This document shows, one piece after another, positions 19,227 to 28,077 of a DNA stretch of 64,000 nt; position 1 is the first letter of the stretch, and each line of letters opens with the position of its first letter. The stretch lies in NCBI GenBank assembly GCA_015058655.1, contig SVBX01000006.1, forward strand, positions 62,001 to 126,000. The letters run 5' to 3'. Source of the stretch: Pseudoselenomonas ruminantium (GTDB taxonomy: Bacteria; Bacillota; Negativicutes; Selenomonadales; Selenomonadaceae). Made by a program: the position numbers and the translations under genes. The notes beneath the pieces are model-generated. The model saw only the letters and a list, made by a program, of their open reading frames with translations. It was not told where the DNA came from and made no database searches.

Positions 19227-21857
19227 TTGAAGTACATGAGTGGCAATGAGCTGCGTGAGGCATATCTGCAGTTCTTTTCCGAGAAAAAAGGCCATCTGCG
19301 CCTGCCTAGTTTTTCCCTGATTCCTCAGGATGACCCGACGCTTCTTCTGATTGGTGCCGGCATGGCTCCCTTGAAGCCCTTTTTCACAGGCAAGATGAAG
19401 CCGCCCCGCACCCGGGTGACAACTAGCCAGCGTTGCGTGCGTACCGGTGATATTGAAAATGTGGGACGCACCGCCCGTCATCAGACTTACTTTGAGATGC
19501 TGGGAAACTTCTCCTTTGGCGATTATTTCAAGGGCGAGGCTATTCCCTGGGCTTGGGAATTCCTGACGGAAGTGGTGGAACTGCCTAAGGACAAGCTTTG
19601 GGTGACAGTTTACCCCGACGACGATGAGGCTATTGAGATTTGGAAGTCACAGCCTGGCTTTCCCCAGGATCACATCGTGAAGATGGAAGACAATTTCTGG
19701 GAAATCGGCCCCGGTCCCTGCGGCCCGGACTCCGAGATTTACATCGACCTGGGGGAGGAGCGCGGCTGCGGCTCGCCTGATTGCGCTGTAGGCTGCGATT
19801 GCGACAGGTATCTGGAAATCTGGAACCTGGTGTTTACCCAGTATGATCGGACTGAGGATGGAGAGTACAAGCCCCTGGCCCATAAGAACATCGATACAGG
19901 CTGCGGCCTGGAGCGCCTGGCTTCCGTGGTGCAGAACAAGAAGACCAACTTCGAGACTGACCTGCTGTTCCCCATTATCGAGTACGCTTCCAAGGTTTCC
20001 GGGGTGAAGTATGGCGAGGATGAGGCCAAGGATATTTCTCTGAAGGTCATTGCCGACCATGCCCGTTCCATGGCCATCATGATCATGGACGGCATCCTGC
20101 CTTCCAATGAGGGACGCGGCTATGTGCTGCGTCGCATCCTGCGTCGTGCCATCCGTCATGGCCGCATGCTGGGCATTAAAGACAAGTTCCTGGAAGGTGC
20201 GGTGCAGGCCGTGGTTGACATCTACGGCGAGGCCAGCGATTTCAGCGAGCTGGTGGCCAAGCAGGATTATATCAAGAAAGTCATCAGCCTGGAGGAAGAC
20301 CGCTTTGCCGCTACCCTGGCACAGGGCATGGCACTTCTCACAGAAGAAATTGAGAAGGTGAAGGCTGACAAGAAGGAGGAACTGGCTGGGAAAGTTGGTT
20401 TCCGCCTCTATGATACCTACGGCTTCCCTTGGGAGCTGACGGAAGAAATCCTTCATGAGCAGGGGTTGAAGCTGGATAAGGAAGGCTTCGACAAGGCTAT
20501 GGAGGAACAGCGCACCCGCGCCCGCAGCGCCCGTGCCGAGAACCAGCGCGTGGCTGTGCCTGACCTTTCCAAGCTGGATACCAGCAAGCTGGTGGTAGAT
20601 GAGACTGCCATCGAGGGCAAGGTGGTTGCCATCTGGAAGGACGGCGTGCTGGTGGACGAGCTGCAGGATGGCGAAGAAGCTGGCATCATTCTCGACAAGA
20701 CTCCCTTCTACGCAGAAGGTGGCGGACAGGTGGGCGATGAGGGCCTGCTGATTTCCGAGTTTGGCCGCGTACGCGCTGAGAATGCAAAAAGGCTGCCGGA
20801 TGGCACTGTCTATCATGTGGCTTATGTCGAAGAAGGCCAGCTGAAGGTTGGCGAGACCGTGAAGATTGAGGTGGATAAGTCCCGCAAGCTGGCTTCTGCC
20901 CGCAATCATACGGCTACCCATCTCCTGCAAGCTGCCTTGAAGCAGGTGGTGGGAGACCAGGTAAATCAGGCAGGTTCCTCGGTAACGCCTGACAGATTGC
21001 GCTTTGACTTCACTAATTTCGAGCCTGTCAGCGCCCAGCAGCTGGCTGATGTGGAAGAACTGGTGAATAAGGAAATACTCAAGGGGCAGGATGTGGAGAT
21101 TGCCCACAAGAGCCTTGAGGAGGCCAAGAAGGACGGCGCCATGGCGCTCTTTGGCGAGAAGTATGGCGATGTGGTGCGCGTGGTCAGTGTTCCAGGCTTC
21201 TCCATGGAACTGTGCGGTGGTTCCCATGTGAAGAATGTGGGCCAGATTGGCATGTTTAAGATCGTCAGCGAGACTGGCGTGGCTTCCGGCGTGCGCCGCA
21301 TCGAGGCCATCACCGGCCAGGCTGCCCTCGAGCATGCCAATGGCAAGCTGAATCTGCTGGCCCAGGCGGCTGCCAAGCTCAAGACTAGCGAGGAAGAAGT
21401 GCCCGCGCAGCTTGATAAGCTGCTTGCCGAGCAGAAGGAGATGCAGGCACAACTGGCGAAGGTGGCTGAGATGCGCGAGAAGGCTTCTGCACAGAAGCTC
21501 CTGACAGGCATCAGGGAAATTGGCGGCGTGAATTATGTTGCTGGCATGGCCCAGGCCGAAGGCATGGACGAACTGCGCAGCGTGGCTGACCTTGCCTGCA
21601 GCAAGGTGGAGCGCGCCGTAGTTGTGCTGGGGGCTGTGAATGGCGATAAGGTGAATCTGGTGGTGAAGGCCTCCAAGGAAGCCGTGGAAAAAGGCATTCA
21701 CGCTGGCAAGATCATCAAGGAAGCTGCCAAAGTGGTTGGCGGTGGTGGCGGCGGACGCCCCGACATGGCTCAGGCCGGTGGCAAGGATGCAGAAGCTTTG
21801 CCCAAGGCTTTCGAGAAGGCTGGAGAGATTGTTAAGTCTCAGCTTGGTCTGCAATAA
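19227..21857 (+). CDS. alaS: Alanyl-tRNA synthetase
   Basis: 876 residues, full length. The class II catalytic core opens with MSGNELREAYLQFFSEKKGH and includes RCVRTGDIENVGRTARHQTYFEMLGNF-type motif 2. The editing domain has the zinc ligands HTATH and CGGSH, and the C-terminal DHHA1 domain ends in a Gly-rich VVGGGGGGRPDMAQAGG. It charges tRNA-Ala and edits mischarged Ser/Gly. The start is TTG, 9 bases after GGGGG; an in-frame ATG at 19236 is the alternative. It has its own promoter and terminator. Codon use is noticeably G/C-rich at third positions, as expected of a highly expressed gene. Confidence 0.98.
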   Translation: MKYMSGNELREAYLQFFSEKKGHLRLPSFSLIPQDDPTLLLIGAGMAPLKPFFTGKMKPPRTRVTTSQRCVRTGDIENVGRTARHQTYFEMLGNFSFGDYFKGEAIPWAWEFLTEVVELPKDKLWVTVYPDDDEAIEIWKSQPGFPQDHIVKMEDNFWEIGPGPCGPDSEIYIDLGEERGCGSPDCAVGCDCDRYLEIWNLVFTQYDRTEDGEYKPLAHKNIDTGCGLERLASVVQNKKTNFETDLLFPIIEYASKVSGVKYGEDEAKDISLKVIADHARSMAIMIMDGILPSNEGRGYVLRRILRRAIRHGRMLGIKDKFLEGAVQAVVDIYGEASDFSELVAKQDYIKKVISLEEDRFAATLAQGMALLTEEIEKVKADKKEELAGKVGFRLYDTYGFPWELTEEILHEQGLKLDKEGFDKAMEEQRTRARSARAENQRVAVPDLSKLDTSKLVVDETAIEGKVVAIWKDGVLVDELQDGEEAGIILDKTPFYAEGGGQVGDEGLLISEFGRVRAENAKRLPDGTVYHVAYVEEGQLKVGETVKIEVDKSRKLASARNHTATHLLQAALKQVVGDQVNQAGSSVTPDRLRFDFTNFEPVSAQQLADVEELVNKEILKGQDVEIAHKSLEEAKKDGAMALFGEKYGDVVRVVSVPGFSMELCGGSHVKNVGQIGMFKIVSETGVASGVRRIEAITGQAALEHANGKLNLLAQAAAKLKTSEEEVPAQLDKLLAEQKEMQAQLAKVAEMREKASAQKLLTGIREIGGVNYVAGMAQAEGMDELRSVADLACSKVERAVVVLGAVNGDKVNLVVKASKEAVEKGIHAGKIIKEAAKVVGGGGGGRPDMAQAGGKDAEALPKAFEKAGEIVKSQLGLQ

Positions 21858-21870
21858 GATTTTGTTGGCG

Positions 21871-21897
21871 AAGTCCTCCCTTATGGGAGGGCTTTTT
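21871..21897 (+). terminator. Intrinsic terminator after alaS
   Basis: AAGTCCTCCC pairs with GGGAGGGCTT (one G-U) around a TTAT loop, followed by TTTTT. Confidence 0.9.
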
Positions 21898-21920
21898 GCC
21901 CATAGGAAGGAGGGTCTTTA

Positions 21921-22991
21921 GTGGCAGAAGAAAAATTCATAGCAAAGACAGATGAAGAAGACCTTACAGAAAAGGCCCAATATCTGCTGAAATACAGTGT
22001 TCTTGGCTTGATACTTTTGGCGATGCTCTGTGCGGGAGTTATGTACTTCCTGCACAGCGGCAAGAGCACCATGACTGTTTACGATGCCAAGATTGAAAGC
22101 CAGCTGGTGGGGGTAAAGTCCAAGGCTGCTGGCAAAGTCACGGAAATATTGGTGGAAGACGGTGCCCATGTGGAGGCCGGACAGGTCATTGCCAAGGTGG
22201 CGGTGAATGTCACTGAAGAAGATATCAAGCAGTTAGAGCAGACGGTGGCGTTGTCGGAGAGGAATCTGGAGCAGCTGAAGCAGGGACAGACTGTCACCGT
22301 ACCGAACTACGAAGCTGCTGCCAGCAGCTATAATCCTGCAGCTCAACAGAATCTGGCCAGTGCTGCCGCCCGCATGCAGCGCATGAATGAGCTTTTTGAG
22401 ATGGGAGCTATCAGCGCTGTAAAGCGCGATGAGGCCGCAGCAGAATATGCCGCGGCTCAAGCAGCAGCTTCTCAGAGCAGCGCACCTGCTGTAAGCTACC
22501 GTACCATGACTCAGCCAACTGATCCTAAGATTATCGAGCAGGCTGAGCTGCAGCTGAAACAGGCTCAGGCAGCGCTGAATAATGCCAGAAAAGATTCTCA
22601 GGCTACGGAAATTGTGGCTCCTGTGGCGGGGACGCTTTATTATACTGATGTTAAAGCGGATAGTGAGGTAAAGCCAGGGCAGACTATCGTCCGTATCGGT
22701 GATGCTGGAAATCTCTGGCTGGAGGCCCGTCTTACTGCTGACCAGCTGGAAAAAGTAAGACTGGGACAGTATGCCAGCTACGAGGTAGAAGGGCATGATT
22801 TATCCGGTACAGTTCAAGAAATCCAAGACAATAATGCTGATGGCCAGGAGTCTGCACAAAATACCGAGCCACAGGTAGAAAAAGAGGGGGCAGATGGCAA
22901 GCAGATAGTAAAGATATCCGTGCCAGTCAATTTGTCCTTTGACCTAAGGCCAGGTATGAAAGCATCCGTAAGATTTGCCTTAGATTCATAA
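21921..22991 (+). CDS. HlyD/EmrA-type membrane fusion (periplasmic adaptor) protein
   Basis: 356 residues. One N-terminal membrane helix (about 24-45, YSVLGLILLAMLCAGVMYFL) is followed by the split lipoyl domain (VKSKAAGKVTEILVEDGAHVEAGQVIAKV, later IVAPVAGTLYYTDV), an alpha-helical hairpin between them, and a beta-barrel (NLWLEARLTADQLEKVRLGQ). Such adaptors bridge an inner-membrane transporter and an outer-membrane channel, which fits a diderm cell. No MFS, ABC or TolC-like partner is adjacent, so its partner is unknown. GTG start after GGAAGGAGGG. It is flanked by terminators on both sides. Confidence 0.9.
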   Translation: MAEEKFIAKTDEEDLTEKAQYLLKYSVLGLILLAMLCAGVMYFLHSGKSTMTVYDAKIESQLVGVKSKAAGKVTEILVEDGAHVEAGQVIAKVAVNVTEEDIKQLEQTVALSERNLEQLKQGQTVTVPNYEAAASSYNPAAQQNLASAAARMQRMNELFEMGAISAVKRDEAAAEYAAAQAAASQSSAPAVSYRTMTQPTDPKIIEQAELQLKQAQAALNNARKDSQATEIVAPVAGTLYYTDVKADSEVKPGQTIVRIGDAGNLWLEARLTADQLEKVRLGQYASYEVEGHDLSGTVQEIQDNNADGQESAQNTEPQVEKEGADGKQIVKISVPVNLSFDLRPGMKASVRFALDS

Positions 22992-22993
22992 TT

Positions 22994-23040
22994 AAAAGAG
23001 GATTGATTTCCACAAATGCTGGAAACCAATCCTCTTTTTT
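22994..23040. terminator. Bidirectional terminator between convergent HlyD and ABC importer genes
   Basis: AAAAGAGGATTG (22994-23005) pairs with CAATCCTCTTTT (23027-23038), with a second TTCC/GGAA pairing inside. A-run and T-run flanks suit both directions. Confidence 0.9.
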
Positions 23041-23042
23041 CA

Positions 23043-24596
23043 TCATATGTCCAAATCGGCAGTCACCTGATAGTAATCGCAGGCATGAGAAGTGTAGTTC
23101 TTCACATTGGCCTTGGAAATCATGCTCATCTTCAGGAAGGAGCAGAAGACGAAGGCGTGGTCATCGAGAATAATCTGCTGCATTTCCAGGGCCAGCTGGG
23201 CGCGTTTTTCCGGATTGAATTCGTGACTGAGCTGGGCTGCTAGTTCATCCAGCTTGGCGTTGTTGTATTTGCCCTGATTCTTGGTGGCGCTTGAGGTGGC
23301 AAAGACGGTGAACCAATATTCAGGGTCACCCGTAGGAGCCTGGACATTGGCCATGGCGTAGACATCCCAGGCCTTGGGGTCCTTTACTACCTGGTTATTG
23401 TCAGCGGTGTTGTTGATATCTACTTCCATGCCGATATCCTTGAGGGTGGCCTGGGCAGATTCTGCCAGCAGGGGAAGTTCCTGACGGCTTGGGTAGGTGA
23501 GCCATTTCACGACGAGTTTCTTGCCGTTCTTCTCTCTGATACCGTCTCCATCAGTGTCTGTCCAGCCCGCATTTTCCAGTACCTTTTTGGCTCCATCCGG
23601 GTCAAATTCCTCGGCCTTCACTTTGTCGCCGCCAAAGGCAGGCCCGGCAGGAAAGACACCGTTGGCAGGGAAGCCATTGCCATCCAAAAGCTTATTGACA
23701 AAGTTTTCTTTGTCGATGCCCATGGAAATGGCCTTACGCACAGCAGGATCGGCGCAGACGGAGTCCGGATCGAAATTCATCTTGCCGAAGAAGCAGCGTG
23801 AGGTGGAAATCTGGGAGATAGTGTACTTGTCATTGCGGAACAGGGGATAGCTTTCGTAAGCCATGCCGTAGGCAGCCTGTACTTCCCCGGACTGGAGTGC
23901 ATTGGCGAGGGTATTGCCATCGGTGATGGTGCGGATGGTTATCTTATCCAGTTTTGGTGTGCCGCCCCAGTAGTTCTCGTTTTTCTTGAGAGTCAAGTGG
24001 TCATCGGTTTTCATGTCCGTGGCTATGTAGGGGCCGGTGCCTGCCACCAGGCCATTTTCAAAGCCTGCGTCCACATCGATGATGCAGCCGTAGGGGTCGC
24101 CCAGATAATTCAGCAGGGCGGGCTTGGGCTCGGTGGTCTTGATGATGAGTTCCATGCCATTTGCCTCCATGGAGGCAATCTTCAGATCCTGTGCTGCCCG
24201 CTTGTTGTTGGCAACCAGATGCTCGAAGCACTGCTTGACAGCTGCGGCATCAAGTTTGCGGCCAGAGGAAAAGGTTACATTATCCCGCAGGGTGAACTTC
24301 CAGGTGAGCTCATCCAGATTTTCCCACTTGACAGCCAGCCAGGGCTGGATTTCCATGTTATCCGTATACTTGATAAGCGTTTCGCCAACACCGTAGCGAA
24401 TGCAGGCCCAGCCGGCATAGGCATTGTGGGGATTGACATCAGGCTCTTCATTGGAGCTGTTGAAGGTGGTGTCGCCGATGGTGAGCACCTTCTGCCCTCC
24501 TGTGCTGGCGGCCTTATCGTTGCCGCAACCTGTCATGACGCCAAGGCTCAGGCAGACACCCAGAGCCAGGGCTGTAAGTTTTTGCCATTTTTTCAA
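23043..24596 (-). CDS. ABC importer solute-binding lipoprotein (peptide/nickel family, SBP_bac_5)
   Basis: 517 residues from the TTG at 24596, spaced from AAGGAAGGG; a longer frame upstream reads through the ribosome site. It has a lipoprotein signal with lipobox LGVMTGC and lipidated Cys24, cut by LspA. The SBP_bac_5 body includes WKFTLRDNVTFSSGRKL, VAGTGPYIA, DPAVRKAISMGIDKENF and ENAGWTDTDGDG. The ligand may be an oligopeptide, nickel or a metal-metallophore complex; sequence alone does not decide. It is the last gene of a five-gene minus-strand importer operon. Confidence 0.88.
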   Translation of the reverse strand: MKKWQKLTALALGVCLSLGVMTGCGNDKAASTGGQKVLTIGDTTFNSSNEEPDVNPHNAYAGWACIRYGVGETLIKYTDNMEIQPWLAVKWENLDELTWKFTLRDNVTFSSGRKLDAAAVKQCFEHLVANNKRAAQDLKIASMEANGMELIIKTTEPKPALLNYLGDPYGCIIDVDAGFENGLVAGTGPYIATDMKTDDHLTLKKNENYWGGTPKLDKITIRTITDGNTLANALQSGEVQAAYGMAYESYPLFRNDKYTISQISTSRCFFGKMNFDPDSVCADPAVRKAISMGIDKENFVNKLLDGNGFPANGVFPAGPAFGGDKVKAEEFDPDGAKKVLENAGWTDTDGDGIREKNGKKLVVKWLTYPSRQELPLLAESAQATLKDIGMEVDINNTADNNQVVKDPKAWDVYAMANVQAPTGDPEYWFTVFATSSATKNQGKYNNAKLDELAAQLSHEFNPEKRAQLALEMQQIILDDHAFVFCSFLKMSMISKANVKNYTSHACDYYQVTADLDI

Positions 24597-24638
24597 AAGA
24601 ATCCCTTCCTTTCGAATGATAAATAGATAACACAAATA

Positions 24639-25397
24639 TCACAAGACGCTGTCGATAAGCTTCTTGGTATATGCTTCTTTTGGTGATTGTATGACTTCAT
24701 CTGGAGTGCCTGTCTCTACAATCCTGCCCTTGTGCATGACTATCACCCTGTCACAGAAATCCTGCACTAAAGCTATGTCATGACAAATGAAGAGATAAGC
24801 CATATTGCGCTCTTTTTGAATGTGCTGCAAGAGTTTCAGAATATCCGCCTGCACAGTCACATCAAGGGCAGAGGTGGCTTCGTCCAGGATAAGGAGCCTG
24901 GGTTCTATGGCCAAGGCTCTGGCGATGGCGGCTCTTTGGCATTGCCCGCCGCTGACTTCATGAGGATAGCGGTGGGCAAATTCCCTGCTAAGTCCGCAGA
25001 GGGAGAGAAGCTTCTGGCATTCTGCAAGAGCGGCTTCTTTTTCCAGGCCGTGGTTCAGCAGGCTTTCCATAATGCCGTCTCCAAGGGTCAGGCGAGGGTC
25101 GAAGCTCTCAATAGGGCTTTGGAACACCATCTGCATTTTTTTGTAAGCTTCTTTGAGTTTCGTCCCTTTGGCATGGGTAATGTCTTCACCATCCAGATAA
25201 ATTTTTCCGCTGCTGGTTTCCAGCAATCGGGTAACTAGTCTGGCTACCGTGGTCTTGCCGCTGCCGCTTTCGCCTATAAGGGCAAGCTTCTCGCCTGCTT
25301 TCAGTGTGAAGCTGACATCGTCTGCTGCCCAAAAATCTCCTTTGTCTTTGTCGGGGAAAACCTTGCTCAGGTGTTCTACGCGCAGTATTTCAGACAA
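24639..25397 (-). CDS. ABC importer ATPase, DppF/NikE type
   Basis: 252 residues. Walker A GESGSGKTT, Q-loop VFQSPIESFDPRLT, signature VSGGQCQRAAIARAL, Walker B LLILDEATSALD and H-loop ICHDIAL are all intact. This is the second of the two ATPases that pair on a peptide/nickel importer. The start is TTG after AGGAGGTGA, a ribosome site that also contains the stop of the upstream ATPase gene, so the two are coupled. Confidence 0.92.
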   Translation of the reverse strand: MSEILRVEHLSKVFPDKDKGDFWAADDVSFTLKAGEKLALIGESGSGKTTVARLVTRLLETSSGKIYLDGEDITHAKGTKLKEAYKKMQMVFQSPIESFDPRLTLGDGIMESLLNHGLEKEAALAECQKLLSLCGLSREFAHRYPHEVSGGQCQRAAIARALAIEPRLLILDEATSALDVTVQADILKLLQHIQKERNMAYLFICHDIALVQDFCDRVIVMHKGRIVETGTPDEVIQSPKEAYTKKLIDSVL

Positions 25398-25401
25398 AAC
25401 T

Positions 25402-26181
25402 TCACCTCCTCAGTTTGGGCATGGCTGCCAGAAGTTTTTTGGTGTAAGGGGAGGAGGGGGACTTCATGATGGAAGAAGTCATGCCCTGCTCTACAGCTTC
25501 TCCTTGGTGCATGACCAGCATCTTGTCCGCCATGGCCTTTACCACCCCCATATTATGAGTCACCAGAATAATGGCGGTGCCAAAGACTTCTCTGGCTAGC
25601 AGCATCTCCTCAATGACTTGTTTTTGTACCGTCACATCCAGGGCGGAGGTGGGTTCATCGGCCAGCAGAAGTTTTGGACGCAGGAGCATGGCTGCCGCCA
25701 CAGCTACACGCTGCTGCATGCCGCCGGATAGCTCAAAGGGATAGCTGCCTATAATCCTCTTGGGACTGTCAAAGCCAAACTTGGCAAGAAGCTCGCAGGC
25801 ATGCTGCTCATTTTCCTGCTTGTCAAGATAGCCATGAGCTTCCATCATTTCCTGTAGCTGCTCTCCAACCCGGCGGATGGGGCAGAAGCTGCCTCCTGCA
25901 TGTTGGAAAATCATGCCGATTTCGGAGCCGGAAATTCTCCGCATTTCCTTCTGGGAGAGGTCGGGCAGATCCTGCCCCTTGTAATAGATATCCCCTCTGG
26001 TCACCAGCCCATCCCTGCCCAGCAGTTTGAGGGCGGCCCGCAGGAGGCTTGATTTGCCGCTGCCGCTTTCGCCCACGATGCCCATAATCTCACCCTCATT
26101 TAGGGAAAAATTTATATTGTGAACGATGCGCTGGCCCTTGTAGCTGATATCTACTTGTTCGTAGCGAATGAGTTCTGACAT
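25402..26181 (-). CDS. ABC importer ATPase, DppD/NikD type
   Basis: 259 residues. Walker A GESGSGKSS, Q-loop FQHAGGSFCPIRRVG, signature LSGGMQQRVAVAAAML, Walker B LLLADEPTSALD and H-loop VTHNMGV. It energises the importer with the neighbouring ATPase. The ATG follows AGGAGGTAG, and the stop TAG of the permease gene lies just before it. Confidence 0.92.
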   Translation of the reverse strand: MSELIRYEQVDISYKGQRIVHNINFSLNEGEIMGIVGESGSGKSSLLRAALKLLGRDGLVTRGDIYYKGQDLPDLSQKEMRRISGSEIGMIFQHAGGSFCPIRRVGEQLQEMMEAHGYLDKQENEQHACELLAKFGFDSPKRIIGSYPFELSGGMQQRVAVAAAMLLRPKLLLADEPTSALDVTVQKQVIEEMLLAREVFGTAIILVTHNMGVVKAMADKMLVMHQGEAVEQGMTSSIMKSPSSPYTKKLLAAMPKLRR

Positions 26182-26183
26182 AT

Positions 26184-27041
26184 CTACCTCCTGTTCTTGG
26201 GGTCAAGGTAATCTCTCACTGTGTCCCCCAGGAGATTGAAGATCATCACGGAAAGGAAGATGGCAAAGCCGGGTGCAAGGGTCACCCAGGGCTGGGTGGG
26301 GAGAAGATTTCTGGTATCGCTCATCATGCTGCCCCATTCCGGAATGGGCGGTTTGGCGCCCAGCCCTAAGAAAGACAGGCCCGCCAGTTCCATCATCATG
26401 GTCCCTATATCCAGCATGGCGGTGACGAGAATCGGCCCCGTGATGTTGGGCAGGATATGCGTCCTGATGAGTTTTATGGGGCCGCTGCCTGCCATTTTTG
26501 CTGCCTGGATAAAAGGCATGGATTCTATAGCCAGGGTCTGGCTGCGGGCCAGACGGGCATATTTGGGCCAGCTGATGGCAGCCAGGGCAAAAATGGCATT
26601 ATGCACGCCGCCCCCCAGCACAGCCGCTACTGCTAGGGCAAAGACCAGTCCGGGAAAGGCCAGGAACATATCCGCTGTGCGCATGAGCACTGTGTCAAAG
26701 GTCTTGCCGACTCTGGCGCAGATAATGCCCACAAGGCTGCCAAAGGTGGCGATGAATCCCACCAGCAGCAAGGTAGAAAAGATGCTGGTCTTGCTGCCGG
26801 CGATAACCCGGGAAAGCATATCTCGTCCATAGCGGTCTGTTCCCAATAAATGTTCAGAAGATGGAGGAGCCTTAGCTAGTGATAAATCCTGCAGGTAGGG
26901 ATCATAGGGAGTTAGATAGTCGCTGAAAAAGGAGCAAAGGATGAGCAGCAAGGCCAGTCCACCGAAGATATATAGTTTTTGGTTCAGACGGTTGGTCTGT
27001 ATTTCTTGCAACCTTATGGTGGGTTCTTTTTTTATGTTCAT
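26184..27041 (-). CDS. ABC importer permease, DppC/NikC type
   Basis: 285 residues from the ATG at 27041. The frame extends 56 codons further, but that part overlaps the previous gene and is not protein-like. It overlaps the upstream permease stop as ATGA. About six membrane helices follow an N-terminal OppC-type segment (YIFGGLALLLILCSFFSDYLTPYDPY). LLGTDRYGRDMLSRVIAGSKTS is the DppC signature, and the EAA loop is QAAKMAGSGPIKLIRTHILP. Confidence 0.92.
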   Translation of the reverse strand: MNIKKEPTIRLQEIQTNRLNQKLYIFGGLALLLILCSFFSDYLTPYDPYLQDLSLAKAPPSSEHLLGTDRYGRDMLSRVIAGSKTSIFSTLLLVGFIATFGSLVGIICARVGKTFDTVLMRTADMFLAFPGLVFALAVAAVLGGGVHNAIFALAAISWPKYARLARSQTLAIESMPFIQAAKMAGSGPIKLIRTHILPNITGPILVTAMLDIGTMMMELAGLSFLGLGAKPPIPEWGSMMSDTRNLLPTQPWVTLAPGFAIFLSVMIFNLLGDTVRDYLDPKNRR

Positions 27042-27979
27042 TTGGAACTTACCCCCAGGCGGATGCGTGGATCCAGGTGATGATAGAGCAGATCTGCCAC
27101 GAGATTTACCCCCACATAGATAAGGGCCATCCACATGACATATGCCTGTATGACAGGATAATCCCGCATATTGATGGCATCCACCGCCATCTTGCCTACG
27201 CCGTCCCACATGAAGATGCTCTCAATTATGGCTGTGCCGCCTAGCAGGCTGCCGATGGAGAGTGCCAGCAGGGTCATGATGGTGAGCATGGAAGCCTTCA
27301 TGACATTCTTCCAGAGAATAACCCTTTCGCTGATGCCTCTTGCTCTGGCTCCCTGCACATAATCCTTGTTCAGCTCCTCAAGAACAGCAGAGCGCACCTG
27401 GCGCAGATACTTGGCAGACATGGCAATGGAGAGGGTCATGGTGGGCATGAGGGCACTTTCAAAGTCCACGCCTCCGGAAATAACGGGCAATATTCCCAGT
27501 TGTATGCCCAAAAACTCCATCAGCAGCATGGCGACAAAAAAATTGGGCATGGCATTGCCCATGAAGCTCAAGAAGCGCAAAAAAAGATCTGTGGGCTTGT
27601 CATGGCGCACAGCAGCCAGTATGCCACAGGGCAGAGAAATAACTGCAGTCAGCAGGACGGACAAGGCTGTCAGCATAAGAGTGGCAGGAAGTTTTCTCAG
27701 AAAAGCGGAGAGCACTTCTTCTCCCGTCACATAGCTTATGCCCATATTGCCGTGGAGCATATTCCAAAGCCAATTCAAATACTGCTGGAAGAAAGGCAGG
27801 TCTAGCCCCAGCTTGGCTTTGCGTTCGTTTATAATCTCCTGCGCTACCTCCACGCCACGGTTGCTATACATCTCCGTCACCGCATCGCTGCCTGCCAGAT
27901 ACATGAGCAGGAAGGACAGGAAGGTTATGCCAAAGAGGATGGGAATCAGCTGCAGGAATCGTTGCAGAGTATAATGCAA
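27038..27979 (-). CDS. ABC importer permease, DppB/NikB type
   Basis: 313 residues, first gene of the operon. N terminus LQRFLQLIPILFGITFLSFLLM is typical of DppB/NikB. About six membrane helices; the EAA loop is YVQGARARGISERVILWKNV, and SIFMWDGVGKMAVDAI follows. Start TTG, 9 bases after AAGGAGG. A 7-bp inverted repeat sits just upstream of the ribosome site (27996-28018). The stop is coupled to the next permease by ATGA. Confidence 0.92.
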   Translation of the reverse strand: MHYTLQRFLQLIPILFGITFLSFLLMYLAGSDAVTEMYSNRGVEVAQEIINERKAKLGLDLPFFQQYLNWLWNMLHGNMGISYVTGEEVLSAFLRKLPATLMLTALSVLLTAVISLPCGILAAVRHDKPTDLFLRFLSFMGNAMPNFFVAMLLMEFLGIQLGILPVISGGVDFESALMPTMTLSIAMSAKYLRQVRSAVLEELNKDYVQGARARGISERVILWKNVMKASMLTIMTLLALSIGSLLGGTAIIESIFMWDGVGKMAVDAINMRDYPVIQAYVMWMALIYVGVNLVADLLYHHLDPRIRLGVSSK

Positions 27980-27995
27980 TGCAATGAGCCTCCTT

Positions 27996-28018
27996 TGCTA
28001 TGATATACAAGCATAGCA
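27996..28018. repeat. Inverted repeat before the ABC importer operon
   Basis: TGCTATG and CATAGCA, perfect 7-bp arms 9 bases apart, just upstream of the ribosome site of the first permease gene. Placement suits an operator or leader hairpin. It does not match the NikR pattern (GTATGA-N16-TCATAC). Confidence 0.4.
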
Positions 28019-28040
28019 TACAAGAGATTTGGGCAGAATT

Positions 28041-28076
28041 TAAGCCCCCTAAGGGGATAATCCCTCAGGGGGCTTA
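28041..28076 (-). terminator. Terminator after ppk
   Basis: TAAGCCCCCT (28041-28050) pairs perfectly with AGGGGGCTTA (28067-28076), with additional GGGG/CCCT pairing inside. It lies directly after the ppk stop and separates ppk from the ABC importer operon. The U-tract on the minus strand is weak. Confidence 0.7.
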
Positions 28077-28077
28077 T

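Noticed and set aside
19647..21854. 735-codon open frame antisense to alaS
   Set aside because: Created by G/C-ending codon bias of alaS on the opposite strand; the product has no recognisable motif.
27042..27209. N-terminal extension of the second ABC permease
   Set aside because: It overlaps the first permease gene and lacks protein-like sequence; the ATG at 27041 overlaps the stop as ATGA.
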